Shown one piece after another: positions 8,218-15,885 of a stretch of DNA of 64,000 nucleotides (position 1 is its first letter; each line of letters opens with the position of its first letter). The position numbers and the translations under genes were made by a program. This DNA is from JAWKSY01 sp041402125. GTDB taxonomy: Bacteria; Planctomycetota; GCA-002687715; DRQF01. The notes below the pieces were generated by a model. That model was not told the DNA's origin and ran no database searches. It was given only the letters and a program-made list of their open reading frames with translations. The stretch is from contig JAWKSY010000009.1 in the NCBI GenBank assembly GCA_041402125.1, positions 62,001 to 126,000 of the forward strand. The letters run 5' to 3'.

Positions 8218-9095
8218 CGAGGCGTCGATCCGAAAGCCTCGCCGAGGGCCCGCGACCAGTGCCGCGCCGCGTCGGCGATGTGTTTGCGCCAGTTCTCCGG
8301 CGCGTCGGATCCGGTCCACGGCCTGGCGATTCCGCGGGAGAGATTCACGAGCGTTCCCCCGCCGGCGGCATCCCGGGCGTGAGCGGCGTCGTCCGCCGTC
8401 GCTCCCTGGGCCCCGACTCCGGGAACGAGGAGTGGGGAGCGCGGCATCGCCGCGCGGAGTTCGGCGGCGAGGGCGCCGTGCGTGGCTCCGACGACGGCGC
8501 CCACGACTCCGGGGAATTCCTCGCTCCACGCGGCCACGCGACGAGCGACCTCGCGGTAGAGCGGTCCGCCCGCGGCGAGTTCGAGATCCTGGAAGTCACG
8601 CGACGACGGGTTGCTGGTCTTCACGAGAACGAAGACGCCTCCGCCCTCGTCCCGGGCCGTCTCGAAGAAGGGACGGAGACCGTCGTCGCCGAAGTAGGGA
8701 TTCACGGTGATCGCATCGAAGGGGCGCGGCGAGCGATGGAGGGCGAACGCGGCGCGAGCGTAGGCCGCGGCGGTGCTGCCGATGTCTCCGCGCTTGCAAT
8801 CCGCGACGACGAGCGCGCCGCTCGCTCGCGCGTACGCGGCGACGTCCTCGTAGGCGTCGACACCCGGCGCCCCGAGGACCTCGAAGAAGGCGGCCTGCAG
8901 CTTGAAGGCCGCGGCATGCTCCGCGGTGAGATCGACGAGGGCCCGACCGAAGTCGCGGAAGGCGAGAGCCGTGTCGCTCATCCCCCGGAACTCGCGCGGG
9001 AGATCGGCGAGTCGCGGATCGATCCCGACGCAGAGCGGCGAGCCCACCTCTCGGAGACGGAGATCGAGGCGAGCGGCGAAGCTGGTTGCGGTCAT
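8214..9095 (-). CDS. pyrF: Orotidine 5'-phosphate decarboxylase (type 2)
   Basis: A 293-residue PyrF that converts OMP to UMP in pyrimidine synthesis. The catalytic Lys/Asp motif VADCKRGDIGSTA is at residues 98-110, the N-terminal LCVGIDPRLADLP binds substrate, and VPGVGAQGATADDA near the C-terminus is the phosphate-binding loop. Length and insertions fit the longer 'type 2' group found in actinobacteria and many other phyla. The ATG at 9095 overlaps the pabA stop (ATGA), and the pyrF stop overlaps the methyltransferase start. Confidence 0.93.
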   Translation of the reverse strand: MTATSFAARLDLRLREVGSPLCVGIDPRLADLPREFRGMSDTALAFRDFGRALVDLTAEHAAAFKLQAAFFEVLGAPGVDAYEDVAAYARASGALVVADCKRGDIGSTAAAYARAAFALHRSPRPFDAITVNPYFGDDGLRPFFETARDEGGGVFVLVKTSNPSSRDFQDLELAAGGPLYREVARRVAAWSEEFPGVVGAVVGATHGALAAELRAAMPRSPLLVPGVGAQGATADDAAHARDAAGGGTLVNLSRGIARPWTGSDAPENWRKHIADAARHWSRALGEAFGSTPR

Positions 9096-9697
9096 GTCAT
9101 TTCCAGGAAGTTCGCGATGAGTCGCCGACCGTGTTCGGTCAGGAAGGACTCGGGATGGAACTGGACGCCTTCGACGGGGAGTCGGCGGTGCCGGATCCCC
9201 ATGACGACGCCGTCTTCGGTGCGAGCCGTGACCTCGAGTTCGGGAGGAAGATCGTCCGGGTCGACGGCGAGCGAATGATAGCGCCCCACGCGGAAGGGGT
9301 CGGGAATTCCGCGGAAGACGCCGCGCCCGTCGTGACGGATCGAGGCGGTCTTTCCGTGGACGGCTCGTGGAGCTCGAGTCACTCGCGCGCCGAAGTGCCA
9401 GGCGACACACTGATGGCCGAGGCAGACGCCGAGGATCGGAATGCGTCCGAGAGCGGCGGCGAGGAGGTCGAGGGAGTGGCCCGCGTCAGGGGGCCCGCCG
9501 GGTCCCGGTGAGATGAGGATCCGATCCGGGGGATCCGAGAGGATGTCGGCGACGTCGAAGTCGCGATGGCGACGGACGTCGGGTCGCGATCCGAGTTCGG
9601 CGACGAGATGGACGAGGTTGTAGGTGAACGAGTCGTAGTTGTCCACGACCAGAGTCCGGCCGTGTGGCGTCCCGGATTCCCGCGGCGGACGAGACAT
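9092..9697 (-). CDS. pabA: Glutamine amidotransferase component II (PabA/TrpG type)
   Basis: A class I glutamine amidotransferase of about 201 residues that supplies ammonia to aminodeoxychorismate or anthranilate synthase. The start VVDNYDSFTYNLVHL, the oxyanion loop ISPGPGGPPDAG, the nucleophile in GVCLGHQCVAW (Cys near residue 92) and the His/Glu pair in GVQFHPESFLTEHG are all intact. No component I gene or trp genes are adjacent, so pabA versus trpG cannot be settled from context; one protein often serves both pathways. The ATG at 9697 is preferred, but an ATG four codons upstream at 9709 is equally open. It is the first gene of the overlapping six-gene unit. Confidence 0.85.
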   Translation of the reverse strand: MSRPPRESGTPHGRTLVVDNYDSFTYNLVHLVAELGSRPDVRRHRDFDVADILSDPPDRILISPGPGGPPDAGHSLDLLAAALGRIPILGVCLGHQCVAWHFGARVTRAPRAVHGKTASIRHDGRGVFRGIPDPFRVGRYHSLAVDPDDLPPELEVTARTEDGVVMGIRHRRLPVEGVQFHPESFLTEHGRRLIANFLEMT

Positions 9698-10015
9698 CTG
9701 AATTCCCATTCTCTAGAAGAGAGTCATCTTCATCATATGGCGCGGTGACTTCGTGGAAAACGGGCGCGGCGCGGACGCCAAGTCACGACGGCATCGAGGG
9801 CAAGGAGCCGTGTGACATTCGCGGAGGGGCGTGGAGGACCGGGCAGCGCTCGGGTGACGGCGCCGGGACTTCTCCACCACGTCTGCCGCGACGAGCCGGA
9901 GCGCGCGGCGATCTCGGGGAGGGATCTTGGTGCGCGTACGCCGGACTTCGACCGCGGGCCAACAGCAACGCAACGCGGTCGGACCGGCGGCGGTGGTGGT
10001 GCCGCGAGAGGCGGG
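9698..10015. other. Intergenic region with the presumed promoter of the pabA-bsh operon
   Basis: On the minus strand TTTTCC (9760-9755), 17 bases and TATGAT (9737-9732) form a plausible housekeeping promoter about 35 bases upstream of pabA. The stretch around 9705-9745 is distinctly AT-rich against its surroundings. The remainder (about 9775-10015) lies 3' of the sigma factor gene. I see no gene, tRNA or clear terminator in it. Confidence 0.45.
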
Positions 10016-10840
10016 CTACGACATCTGGTCGACGGGTCGACCGCGCTCGATGATCGCGTGGATCCTCATGAGCAGTCCCAGCTCGATCTGACGGACGCGA
10101 TCGCGGTTCAGGCCGACGAGGCGTCCGATCTCCTTCAAGGTCATCGGCTCCTGATCGCCGAGACCGTAGCGGTGCCGCAGAATCGTCGCGTCCACCTCAT
10201 CCAGTCCCGCGATGATCTCCCGCAGGACGCGCAGGTCGTCCCGGTGGGCGAAGTCGTGTTCCGGGTCGGGATGCTGGGTGTCCTCCAGCGCGTCCGCGAC
10301 CGGGCTCGAGATGTCGATGGAGGCGACGAGATCCGTGGTCTCGGCCGCCGCGACCACGCGGACCAGGGTGTCGGGGTCCTGGGACTCCTGATCCATGGCC
10401 GCGATGGTCTCGTCGCGGCTCGGCTCTCGGGAGAGCTCCTGCCGGAGGCGGCGCTCGACGGCGCGGAAGCGGGCCACGAGCTCCGCGACGTAGGAGGGGA
10501 CGCGGACCGTCTTCACCGTGTTGTTGATGGCCCGGCCGATCGCCTGCCGGATCCACCATGCGGCGTAGGTGCTGAAGCGGCAGCCCTCGTCGGGGTCGAA
10601 CTTCTCGACCGCGCGGATGAGCCCCAGGTTTCCCTCCTCGATCAGATCGGGGAGGACCAGGCCGCGGTGCAGGTAGGACTTGGCGATCTTGACGACCAGG
10701 CGGAGGTTCGCGCGGATCATCCGCTCCCGGGCTTCCGGGTCGCCGTGGCGAACGCGAAGTCCCAGCTCCTGCTCGTCTTCCGGCGTGAGGAGGGGGATCG
10801 TGTTGATCTCGGCGAGGTAGAGATCGAGGGTCGGGTCCAT
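10016..10840 (-). CDS. RNA polymerase sigma factor, RpoD/RpoS family (group 2 or 3)
   Basis: A 274-residue sigma-70 family protein. It has region 1.2 (DLYLAEINTIPLLTPEDE), the core-binding region 2 with NLRLVVKIAKSY and DLIEEGNLGLIRAVEKFDP, the -10 recognition helix RFSTYAAWWIRQAI, region 3 VRVPSYVAELVARFR, and region 4.2 MTLKEIGRLVGLNRDRVRQIE. It lacks the long N-terminal region of a primary sigma factor. It is therefore an alternative housekeeping-like sigma, comparable to RpoS or SigB-type group 2 proteins in promoter specificity. Its trigger is unknown, and no anti-sigma gene is next to it. Confidence 0.9.
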   Translation of the reverse strand: MDPTLDLYLAEINTIPLLTPEDEQELGLRVRHGDPEARERMIRANLRLVVKIAKSYLHRGLVLPDLIEEGNLGLIRAVEKFDPDEGCRFSTYAAWWIRQAIGRAINNTVKTVRVPSYVAELVARFRAVERRLRQELSREPSRDETIAAMDQESQDPDTLVRVVAAAETTDLVASIDISSPVADALEDTQHPDPEHDFAHRDDLRVLREIIAGLDEVDATILRHRYGLGDQEPMTLKEIGRLVGLNRDRVRQIELGLLMRIHAIIERGRPVDQMS

Positions 10841-10884
10841 GGGCTTGGCGGGGCTCCCCAGCGTCTCCCCGGCCCCTGGGTCCG

Positions 10885-12042
10885 TCAGGGGATGACGGAG
10901 TCCCGGCCCGGTTCGAACTCGAAGCGGCGGCGATGTTTACGCTTGACGAATTGGCCGAGCGTCCCCAGGGCGACGCCGATGTCGAGACACGGTGACCAGA
11001 GCCGGACGTAGAGGCGATCGCAGAAGGTCCGCTTGCGCAGGGAGGTGTTCCCGACGAAGCCGAGCGCTTGCGCGAGCCCGGTGATGCCGGCCCGAGCCAT
11101 GTATCTCTCTCGATACTTCGGAATACCTTCGGAGAACACTTGAGCGAACTCCGGGCGCTCGGGTCGAGGTCCGATCAGACTGAGGTCGCCCCGGAGGACG
11201 TTGCCGATCTGGGGGAGCTCGTCCAACCACAAGCGGCGTAACCATCCGCCCAGAGGGGTGATGCGATCATCGCGCTCGCGGGGCCACTCCGGCCGGCCGG
11301 AGGCCTCGGCGTCGCGACGCATGCTCCGGATCTTCCAGATCCAGAAGCTGCGACCCCCGTCGGTGAGGCGACGCTGTCGGTAGAAGGCCGGGCCGCCGTC
11401 CGTGACGCGCACGACGAGGGCGAGAACAGCGAGGACCGGGATCACGACCGGAAGGGCGATCAGGACCGCGAGCAGGTCCATGTTCCGTTTCAGCCGGGCG
11501 CTCATGCCGCGCGCCGGCACCTCGGGAGCCTCGAGTCGACAACCGGGCCCCGACCAGGCCCGGACGCGGTCTCCTTCGCGCTCCGGGTCCAGGACGAGGG
11601 GATCCCCGCCGCGGCTTCGGGCCGCGGCCAGCCGGTGCCTTCGCCTCGCGGACTCGAAGGCCCCCTGTCCGGCCGTCGCGGCGACGACGGCTCCGGGGAC
11701 GAGGGCGGCGCCGAACATGACGAGTTCGCGGCCGAGCGCGCTGCCGGCCGCGACCAGGAAGGCCGCCGAGGGCGACAGGAAGTCCGGGGCGACGAGGCCG
11801 AGGAGTCCGACGTCGAGTCCGGCCAGGAGCGGCGCGGCCAACCAGGTCGAGCGCCGGCAATTCCGCGAGAGGTCATGGGCCCCGAAGGTGAGCAGGAGTC
11901 CGACGACGAGACCACCGGTGAGGAGGAACCGCGCGTCCGGCGCGGTCCCCGGCCCGAAGAGGGCTCCGGCCGCGAGCGCGACTCCGGCGAGATCGGCGAG
12001 ACCGACGAGGAGTCCGAGCGTCAAGCGGCGCAATCGGGTCAC
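10885..12042 (-). CDS. Polyprenyl phosphate sugar-1-phosphate transferase (WcaJ/PssY family)
   Basis: A 385-residue membrane enzyme that starts exopolysaccharide or O-antigen repeat units by moving a sugar-1-phosphate from a nucleotide sugar to undecaprenyl phosphate. The N-terminal half has four to five hydrophobic segments up to residue 140. A further hydrophobic hairpin (LLAVLIALPVVIPVLAVLAL) precedes the catalytic domain. That domain shows FWIWKIRSMRRDA, the invariant LDELPQIGNVLRGDLSLIGPRP and GITGLAQ. The CoA-like/Rossmann domain found between these halves in WcaJ is largely missing. No polysaccharide gene cluster surrounds it. It is encoded 44 bases downstream of nothing on its strand and upstream of the sigma factor gene. 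Confidence 0.88.
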   Translation of the reverse strand: MTRLRRLTLGLLVGLADLAGVALAAGALFGPGTAPDARFLLTGGLVVGLLLTFGAHDLSRNCRRSTWLAAPLLAGLDVGLLGLVAPDFLSPSAAFLVAAGSALGRELVMFGAALVPGAVVAATAGQGAFESARRRHRLAAARSRGGDPLVLDPEREGDRVRAWSGPGCRLEAPEVPARGMSARLKRNMDLLAVLIALPVVIPVLAVLALVVRVTDGGPAFYRQRRLTDGGRSFWIWKIRSMRRDAEASGRPEWPRERDDRITPLGGWLRRLWLDELPQIGNVLRGDLSLIGPRPERPEFAQVFSEGIPKYRERYMARAGITGLAQALGFVGNTSLRKRTFCDRLYVRLWSPCLDIGVALGTLGQFVKRKHRRRFEFEPGRDSVIP

Positions 12043-12100
12043 GGGGGTCTCGACTCCAGAGAAGGCGGCGCGCCGGCGTGTGCCGACGAGGGGACTCGTC

Positions 12101-12118
12101 TATAATCCACGCACTCCC
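12101..12118 (+). promoter_or_regulatory. Perfect -10 box just upstream of the HPr-fusion gene
   Basis: TATAAT at 12101-12106 ends only 12 bases before the ATG at 12119, and the sequence between them contains no Shine-Dalgarno motif. With a normal distance from -10 to transcription start, the mRNA would begin within a few bases of the ATG. The transcript may therefore be leaderless. No good -35 is visible. Confidence 0.5.
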
Positions 12119-13453
12119 ATGACGGAAGAGCCCAACGACATCGAAACTCCCCTCGCCCCGGAAGCCGAGACGGTCTGTTCGGAAGAGGAGTTCGTCGCGA
12201 TCCTCGCGCGCGAGATCCCGCCGCTCGTCCACATCGACGGTCTCGTGCGGAGCAACGAGCGCGCCCGACTCAGCCGCCGGTTGCTCGCCACCGTCGCCGA
12301 GGAGGCGGCGGAGCTCGAGGACCTCCTGACGGACTACGACGCTCCCTACAACCGGACCTTCAGCCACCTCTACGAGCTCGTGAGCGCGCTGCAGAGCTTC
12401 AGTGCCGTCGGCTACACGGTCAAGAGCCTCGAGCATCGCACCTCGCGCCTCGGATTCCCCGGCGACGAGGAACTCGACGGAGAGTTCGCGCTCGAAACGA
12501 AGCGGACGCTCGACTTCGTCGAGGGAGGTGTCCGCTCCCTCCTCGCGGCCATCGGTCAGCAGAGCCGCCGCCACTGCGGCCCCGCTCTCGCCGGTGGCGC
12601 GCCCTCGCACATCATGCAGGAGCGCCTCGGCGAGAAGAAGTTGCCGCACACGGTCGGCGCCGACGACGTCCACGACGTCAAGGCGCGCATCGCGACGGAG
12701 GCCTCGCTGTACCTCGCCGCCCTGAAGACCTTGCGCGAGCGCTCGTCGGGAGAGCGCTTCTCCGACGTCGCCGCGATGCGCCGCTACGTCCTCGACGTCT
12801 GCGACGAGGAGCAGGCGCGTTTCTTCGAGGCCAAGCTCGCGAACATCCAGAGCCGCTACGACACCTTCGTCGTCAACTCGCTGACGGAGCGCCGCGACAC
12901 GCGGCTTCGCCGCTTCCGTCAGATCGTCGGCACGGCCCGGGATCTCATCCGCATCATCACGTTGCTCGTGCACTACTACGAGCGCCACGAGGACGACCTC
13001 CGATCGAAGGAGGCGCGCGATCGCATCGCGACCATGCTCGACAAGGAGCAGATCCTCGATCGCATCCTGAACTACGCGTTGTACTTCGCGCAGCGCATCC
13101 TCGATGCGGGCGAGCCGCTCGCTCAGACGCTCCTCGACGACTACACCGTCTCGCGCTGCGTGACCCTCACCCTCCCGGAGGGCGTGGTCCTCCACGCGCG
13201 GCCGTCCTCGCTCATCGTGAAGATCGTCGTCCACCACGGGACGCCGGTCGAGATGCAGCTCGGCGATCAGCGCTGCTACGCCGGATCGATCACCCAGGTC
13301 ATCATGGCGGCCGGTGCGCAGCACGGCCTGCGTGAAGTCACCTTCACCGGCGACGTGAAGCCGATCACGGACATCGAGACCCTCTTCGCGCATCGCCTCG
13401 GGGAAGACGGGATGGGGTCGCTCCCCGACGAGCTCGCTTACCTCCGCGACTGA
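12119..13453 (+). CDS. Protein with a long helical N-terminal region and a C-terminal HPr-like phosphocarrier domain
   Basis: A 444-residue protein. Residues 1-345 are mainly helical with many charged residues and no family I recognise; repeated blocks such as RYDTFVVNSLTERRDTRLRRFRQIV suggest a helical bundle. Residues from about 347 to 435 look like HPr of the sugar phosphotransferase system: LPEGVVLHARPSSLIVKIV places a histidine at 359 in the H-A-R-P context of HPr His15. A serine at 390 (CYAGSITQVIMAAGA) lies exactly 31 residues further, matching regulatory Ser46. No PTS enzyme I, enzyme II or HPr kinase is near. A regulatory role linking phosphorylation state to the helical part is an inference. 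Confidence 0.75.
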   Translation: MTEEPNDIETPLAPEAETVCSEEEFVAILAREIPPLVHIDGLVRSNERARLSRRLLATVAEEAAELEDLLTDYDAPYNRTFSHLYELVSALQSFSAVGYTVKSLEHRTSRLGFPGDEELDGEFALETKRTLDFVEGGVRSLLAAIGQQSRRHCGPALAGGAPSHIMQERLGEKKLPHTVGADDVHDVKARIATEASLYLAALKTLRERSSGERFSDVAAMRRYVLDVCDEEQARFFEAKLANIQSRYDTFVVNSLTERRDTRLRRFRQIVGTARDLIRIITLLVHYYERHEDDLRSKEARDRIATMLDKEQILDRILNYALYFAQRILDAGEPLAQTLLDDYTVSRCVTLTLPEGVVLHARPSSLIVKIVVHHGTPVEMQLGDQRCYAGSITQVIMAAGAQHGLREVTFTGDVKPITDIETLFAHRLGEDGMGSLPDELAYLRD

Positions 13454-13481
13454 GACTCCGGGAAGACGCTCCCCCCGGTCT

Positions 13482-13512
13482 CCGGACCCCGGACGATCAG
13501 TTCGGGGTCCGG
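13482..13512. terminator. GC-rich hairpin downstream of the HPr-fusion gene
   Basis: The arms ccggaccccg (13482-13491) and cggggtccgg (13503-13512) are exact complements separated by 11 bases, about 30 bases after the stop codon. There is no T-run, so it may be a Rho-assisted or pausing hairpin rather than a full intrinsic terminator. Confidence 0.35.
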
Positions 13513-13670
13513 GGATGCCGCAAACCTCGCTGCGGCCGCCGCTTGGTCGCCGAGGCCCCCCACGTTAGGCTCTCGCGCCCACGCGGGCCGCAGGGATCCC
13601 CTGCCCCGCGGGCCACGCGCCGTCGGGATCGGCGCGACGGAGGAGTCGTCCCGCTTCGCGGAGAAGCTCG

Positions 13671-14144
13671 ATGTGGATCGGAGTCATCGCCGACACCGAG
13701 GGTGAGCTGCACCCGCGCGCCCTCGAGGTCTTCGAGGGCATGGATTTCATCCTCCACTGCGGCGGCATCGGGGACCCGAGCATCCTCCTCGAGCTGTCCA
13801 ACGTCGCCCCCACCTCGGGCGTCGTCGGAGCCGGTGACACGGCGGCCGAGTACGAGCCCCTGAAGTCGATCCTCTTCCAGAAGTTCTCGGACGTGCCGAT
13901 CTTCGTGACCCACGACATCGGCTCGCCCCGCAAGCCCTACCAGACCGTGCTCGACGTCCTGAAGGACATGGAGCCGAAGGCCCTGCTCTTCGGGAAGACG
14001 CGTCAGCCCTTCAGTGCCGCGATCGAGAAGCGCCTCTGGTTCAACCCGGGCTCCGCCTCGGGAGGGAACGGCGAGTACCCGGCCACCGTCGGCATCCTCG
14101 AGATCGACGGTCAGGCGGTGCGCGGCGAGATCATCGAGCTCTGA
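13671..14144 (+). CDS. Degenerate YfcE-type metallophosphoesterase
   Basis: A 157-residue protein with the overall plan of the YfcE/MJ0936 phosphodiesterases, but with several metal ligands changed. The first motif, usually SDTHG, reads ADTEG (His to Glu). The GNCD motif reads GAGDT. The THGH-type motif reads VTHDIG, and the final GHTH reads FGKTRQP, so both histidines there are gone. The structural motifs HCGGIGD and LWFNPGS are kept. It therefore is probably a binding protein or an enzyme with altered metal use rather than a normal phosphodiesterase. It is convergent with an intact metallophosphoesterase gene (14164-14889). Confidence 0.75.
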   Translation: MWIGVIADTEGELHPRALEVFEGMDFILHCGGIGDPSILLELSNVAPTSGVVGAGDTAAEYEPLKSILFQKFSDVPIFVTHDIGSPRKPYQTVLDVLKDMEPKALLFGKTRQPFSAAIEKRLWFNPGSASGGNGEYPATVGILEIDGQAVRGEIIEL

Positions 14145-14163
14145 CGAGCCGACCTGCGGTCGA

Positions 14164-14889
14164 TCAGCGACCGAATCTCAGGCGATCGGCGAGGATTCCG
14201 GGCAGGCCCGCGCTCCGTATCTTCTCGCTCGCGGTGCCGATGTCGTAGGGCACGCGCTCCAGCCGGTACTCCCCCGTCTCGGAATCGTAGATGCCGCACG
14301 CGGCCTTCGGATTCTCGTCGCGGGGCTGACCGATGCTCCCCACGTTCAGCAGGGCGCGATCGCAATCCGAGAGGTCGAGCCGGGTGCCCATCGCGAGGCG
14401 GATCGAGTCCTCGAGGATGAAGGCGAGGGGAACGTGGGAATGCCCGACCATGCACACATGGGTCTCCATGGCGTTGATCGTGCGGGCCGCGTCGTAGTAG
14501 GTCTGGATGTAGTCGAAGTTCGCCGGCTGGTCGAGGGTCGCGTGGACGACCGTGATCTCGTCATCCACGACCTCGACGAGGGGACGCGATGAGAGCCAGG
14601 CCAGGTCGTCCGGCTCGAGCTGCGATCGGGTCCAGTCGACCGCCTCCTTCGCGTAGACGTTGAAGAAGGTCGTCTCGAGCTTGCCGACCACGGCCCAGTC
14701 GTGGTTCCCGGCGACGACGGTGGCCCCGATCTCGCGGACGCGGTCGATGCAGGCCTTCGGATCGGCTCCGTAGCCGACGATGTCGCCGACGCTCAAGAAT
14801 CGCTCGACCCCCTCCGACCGCAGCTTGCCCAGCACGGCGTCGAGAGCTTCGATGTTGCTATGGATGTCGCCAAGTAGCCCGTAGAGCAC
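14164..14889 (-). CDS. Calcineurin-like metallophosphoesterase
   Basis: A 241-residue phosphoesterase with all expected metal-binding motifs: GDIHSNIEAL (residues 7-16), GDIVGYGADP, GNHDWAVV, VVHATLDQP and GHSHVPLAF. This arrangement matches the family of bacterial phosphodiesterases related to YfcE and PrpE/ApaH-like phosphatases. The substrate cannot be told from sequence. It faces the degenerate relative at 13671-14144 with 19 bases between the stop codons. It may have a start at 14889, the only good ATG. Confidence 0.88.
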   Translation of the reverse strand: MLYGLLGDIHSNIEALDAVLGKLRSEGVERFLSVGDIVGYGADPKACIDRVREIGATVVAGNHDWAVVGKLETTFFNVYAKEAVDWTRSQLEPDDLAWLSSRPLVEVVDDEITVVHATLDQPANFDYIQTYYDAARTINAMETHVCMVGHSHVPLAFILEDSIRLAMGTRLDLSDCDRALLNVGSIGQPRDENPKAACGIYDSETGEYRLERVPYDIGTASEKIRSAGLPGILADRLRFGR

Positions 14890-14941
14890 CGCTTACATCT
14901 CTGGGCGCCACGAAAGTCGCGTCGACTGCGGGGCTCCCATA

Positions 14942-15733
14942 CTACGCCCTCCCGCGAGGGGGGTCAAGCGGAGGGAAGGGCCCGGAGCGACGTCCTAAGA
15001 TCATGCCACAGAGGAGGTTATAGGCGCAGATGTATCCGGCCGCCACCAGGGCGAGTTCGACTCGCGCCACCGCCCTCCCCATGGCCGATCCCGCGGTCTC
15101 AAGGAGGCTGAGGGGCGGCATGAACATCGCGGCGCTCCGCCAGACCCAGGAGTAGGCACCCTCCGTCGCGGAGCCTTCCGCGAACCGGGTCGCGCACACG
15201 AGTCCGAGGAATGCGACGCCGCCCAGGAGCCGCCCCAGCCCGGCCCCGAGAACCCGGGCCAGGGCCAGGAGGACCGCCCCCCGGGCCAGGAGCCAGGGGG
15301 CTCCCCCAAGGATGGCGGTGAGTTCGGCGGAGCCCCAGGCGAGCTCCGGACGCCAGGTCGCGACGACGAACGGCGCCAGGCCCTCGGTGAGGACCAGAAT
15401 GAGCGTTCCGAGGGCCAGGACCAGAAACTGGCCGAGGAAGCCCCGTGCGTTCAGATTCTGGGGCCCCAGCGGCCGGGCGCCGATCGACGGGGCTCGAAGG
15501 AGCAGCGATCGTGGGTCGATCTGAGGGATCGCGATCACGAGGCCGAAGAGGATCGCCCAGACCAGCGACGAAGACCCGGCGAGTTCCAGGGCCAGATCTC
15601 GCGGCGCACGCGCTCGGAGGGGCAGGAAGCTCGGCAGGAGGGCGGGAATCAGGCAGAAGGACAACAGACCCCAGAACGCGAGGGACCTCACGCTTTCCCG
15701 GGCCGCGAGCCATGTGATAGTCTGTTGCCGCAA
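14942..15733 (-). CDS. Multi-spanning membrane protein of unknown function next to parAB
   Basis: A 263-residue hydrophobic protein with about six membrane segments (for example AFWGLLSFCLIPALLPSFL, LVWAILFGLVIAIP, FLGQFLVLALGTLILVL). The layout of six segments in 230-260 residues resembles ABC-2 or CcmB-type permeases, but I see no decisive motif. I chose a TTG start at 15733 because GGAAGG (complement of 15740-15745) lies six bases upstream. A longer ATG-initiated frame begins at 15832 but runs through a parS site and has a non-hydrophobic, Pro/Arg-rich start, so it is unlikely. It is divergent from parA, sharing the parS-containing intergenic region. Confidence 0.6.
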   Translation of the reverse strand: MRQQTITWLAARESVRSLAFWGLLSFCLIPALLPSFLPLRARAPRDLALELAGSSSLVWAILFGLVIAIPQIDPRSLLLRAPSIGARPLGPQNLNARGFLGQFLVLALGTLILVLTEGLAPFVVATWRPELAWGSAELTAILGGAPWLLARGAVLLALARVLGAGLGRLLGGVAFLGLVCATRFAEGSATEGAYSWVWRSAAMFMPPLSLLETAGSAMGRAVARVELALVAAGYICAYNLLCGMILGRRSGPFPPLDPPRGRA

Positions 15734-15815
15734 AGGGTTCCTTCCGGGGTGGTTGGAGGGATGATCCCCCGTCCGGGGGACCCTCGAGCTTTCCGATTCG
15801 ACCTCGGGGCGCCGG

Positions 15816-15831
15816 TGTTCCACGTGGAACA
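15816..15831. other. parS centromere site 1
   Basis: TGTTCCACGTGGAACA is a perfect 16-base palindrome. It matches the bacterial parS pattern tgTTnCACGTGnAAca at all conserved positions (Bacillus form TGTTTCACGTGAAACA). ParB loads here and spreads as a CTP clamp. It lies about 55 bases upstream of parA. Confidence 0.93.
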
Positions 15832-15858
15832 CCGACCCATCCGACGCGAGCCGACCCG

Positions 15859-15874
15859 TGTTCCACGTGGAACA
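15859..15874. other. parS centromere site 2
   Basis: A second identical palindrome, TGTTCCACGTGGAACA, 43 bases centre-to-centre from the first and ending 11 bases before the parA ATG. Its position over the start region of parA suggests that ParB bound here also represses or modulates parA-parB transcription. It partly provides the purine tract ahead of the parA ribosome site. Confidence 0.93.
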
Positions 15875-15885
15875 AGGTGGAGACG

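Noticed and set aside
15734..15832. ATG start (MFHVEH...) for the membrane protein next to parA
   Set aside because: The start codons lie in the parS palindrome and the leader is Pro/Arg-rich; TTG at 15733 has GGAAGG at good distance and leads directly into the first membrane segment.
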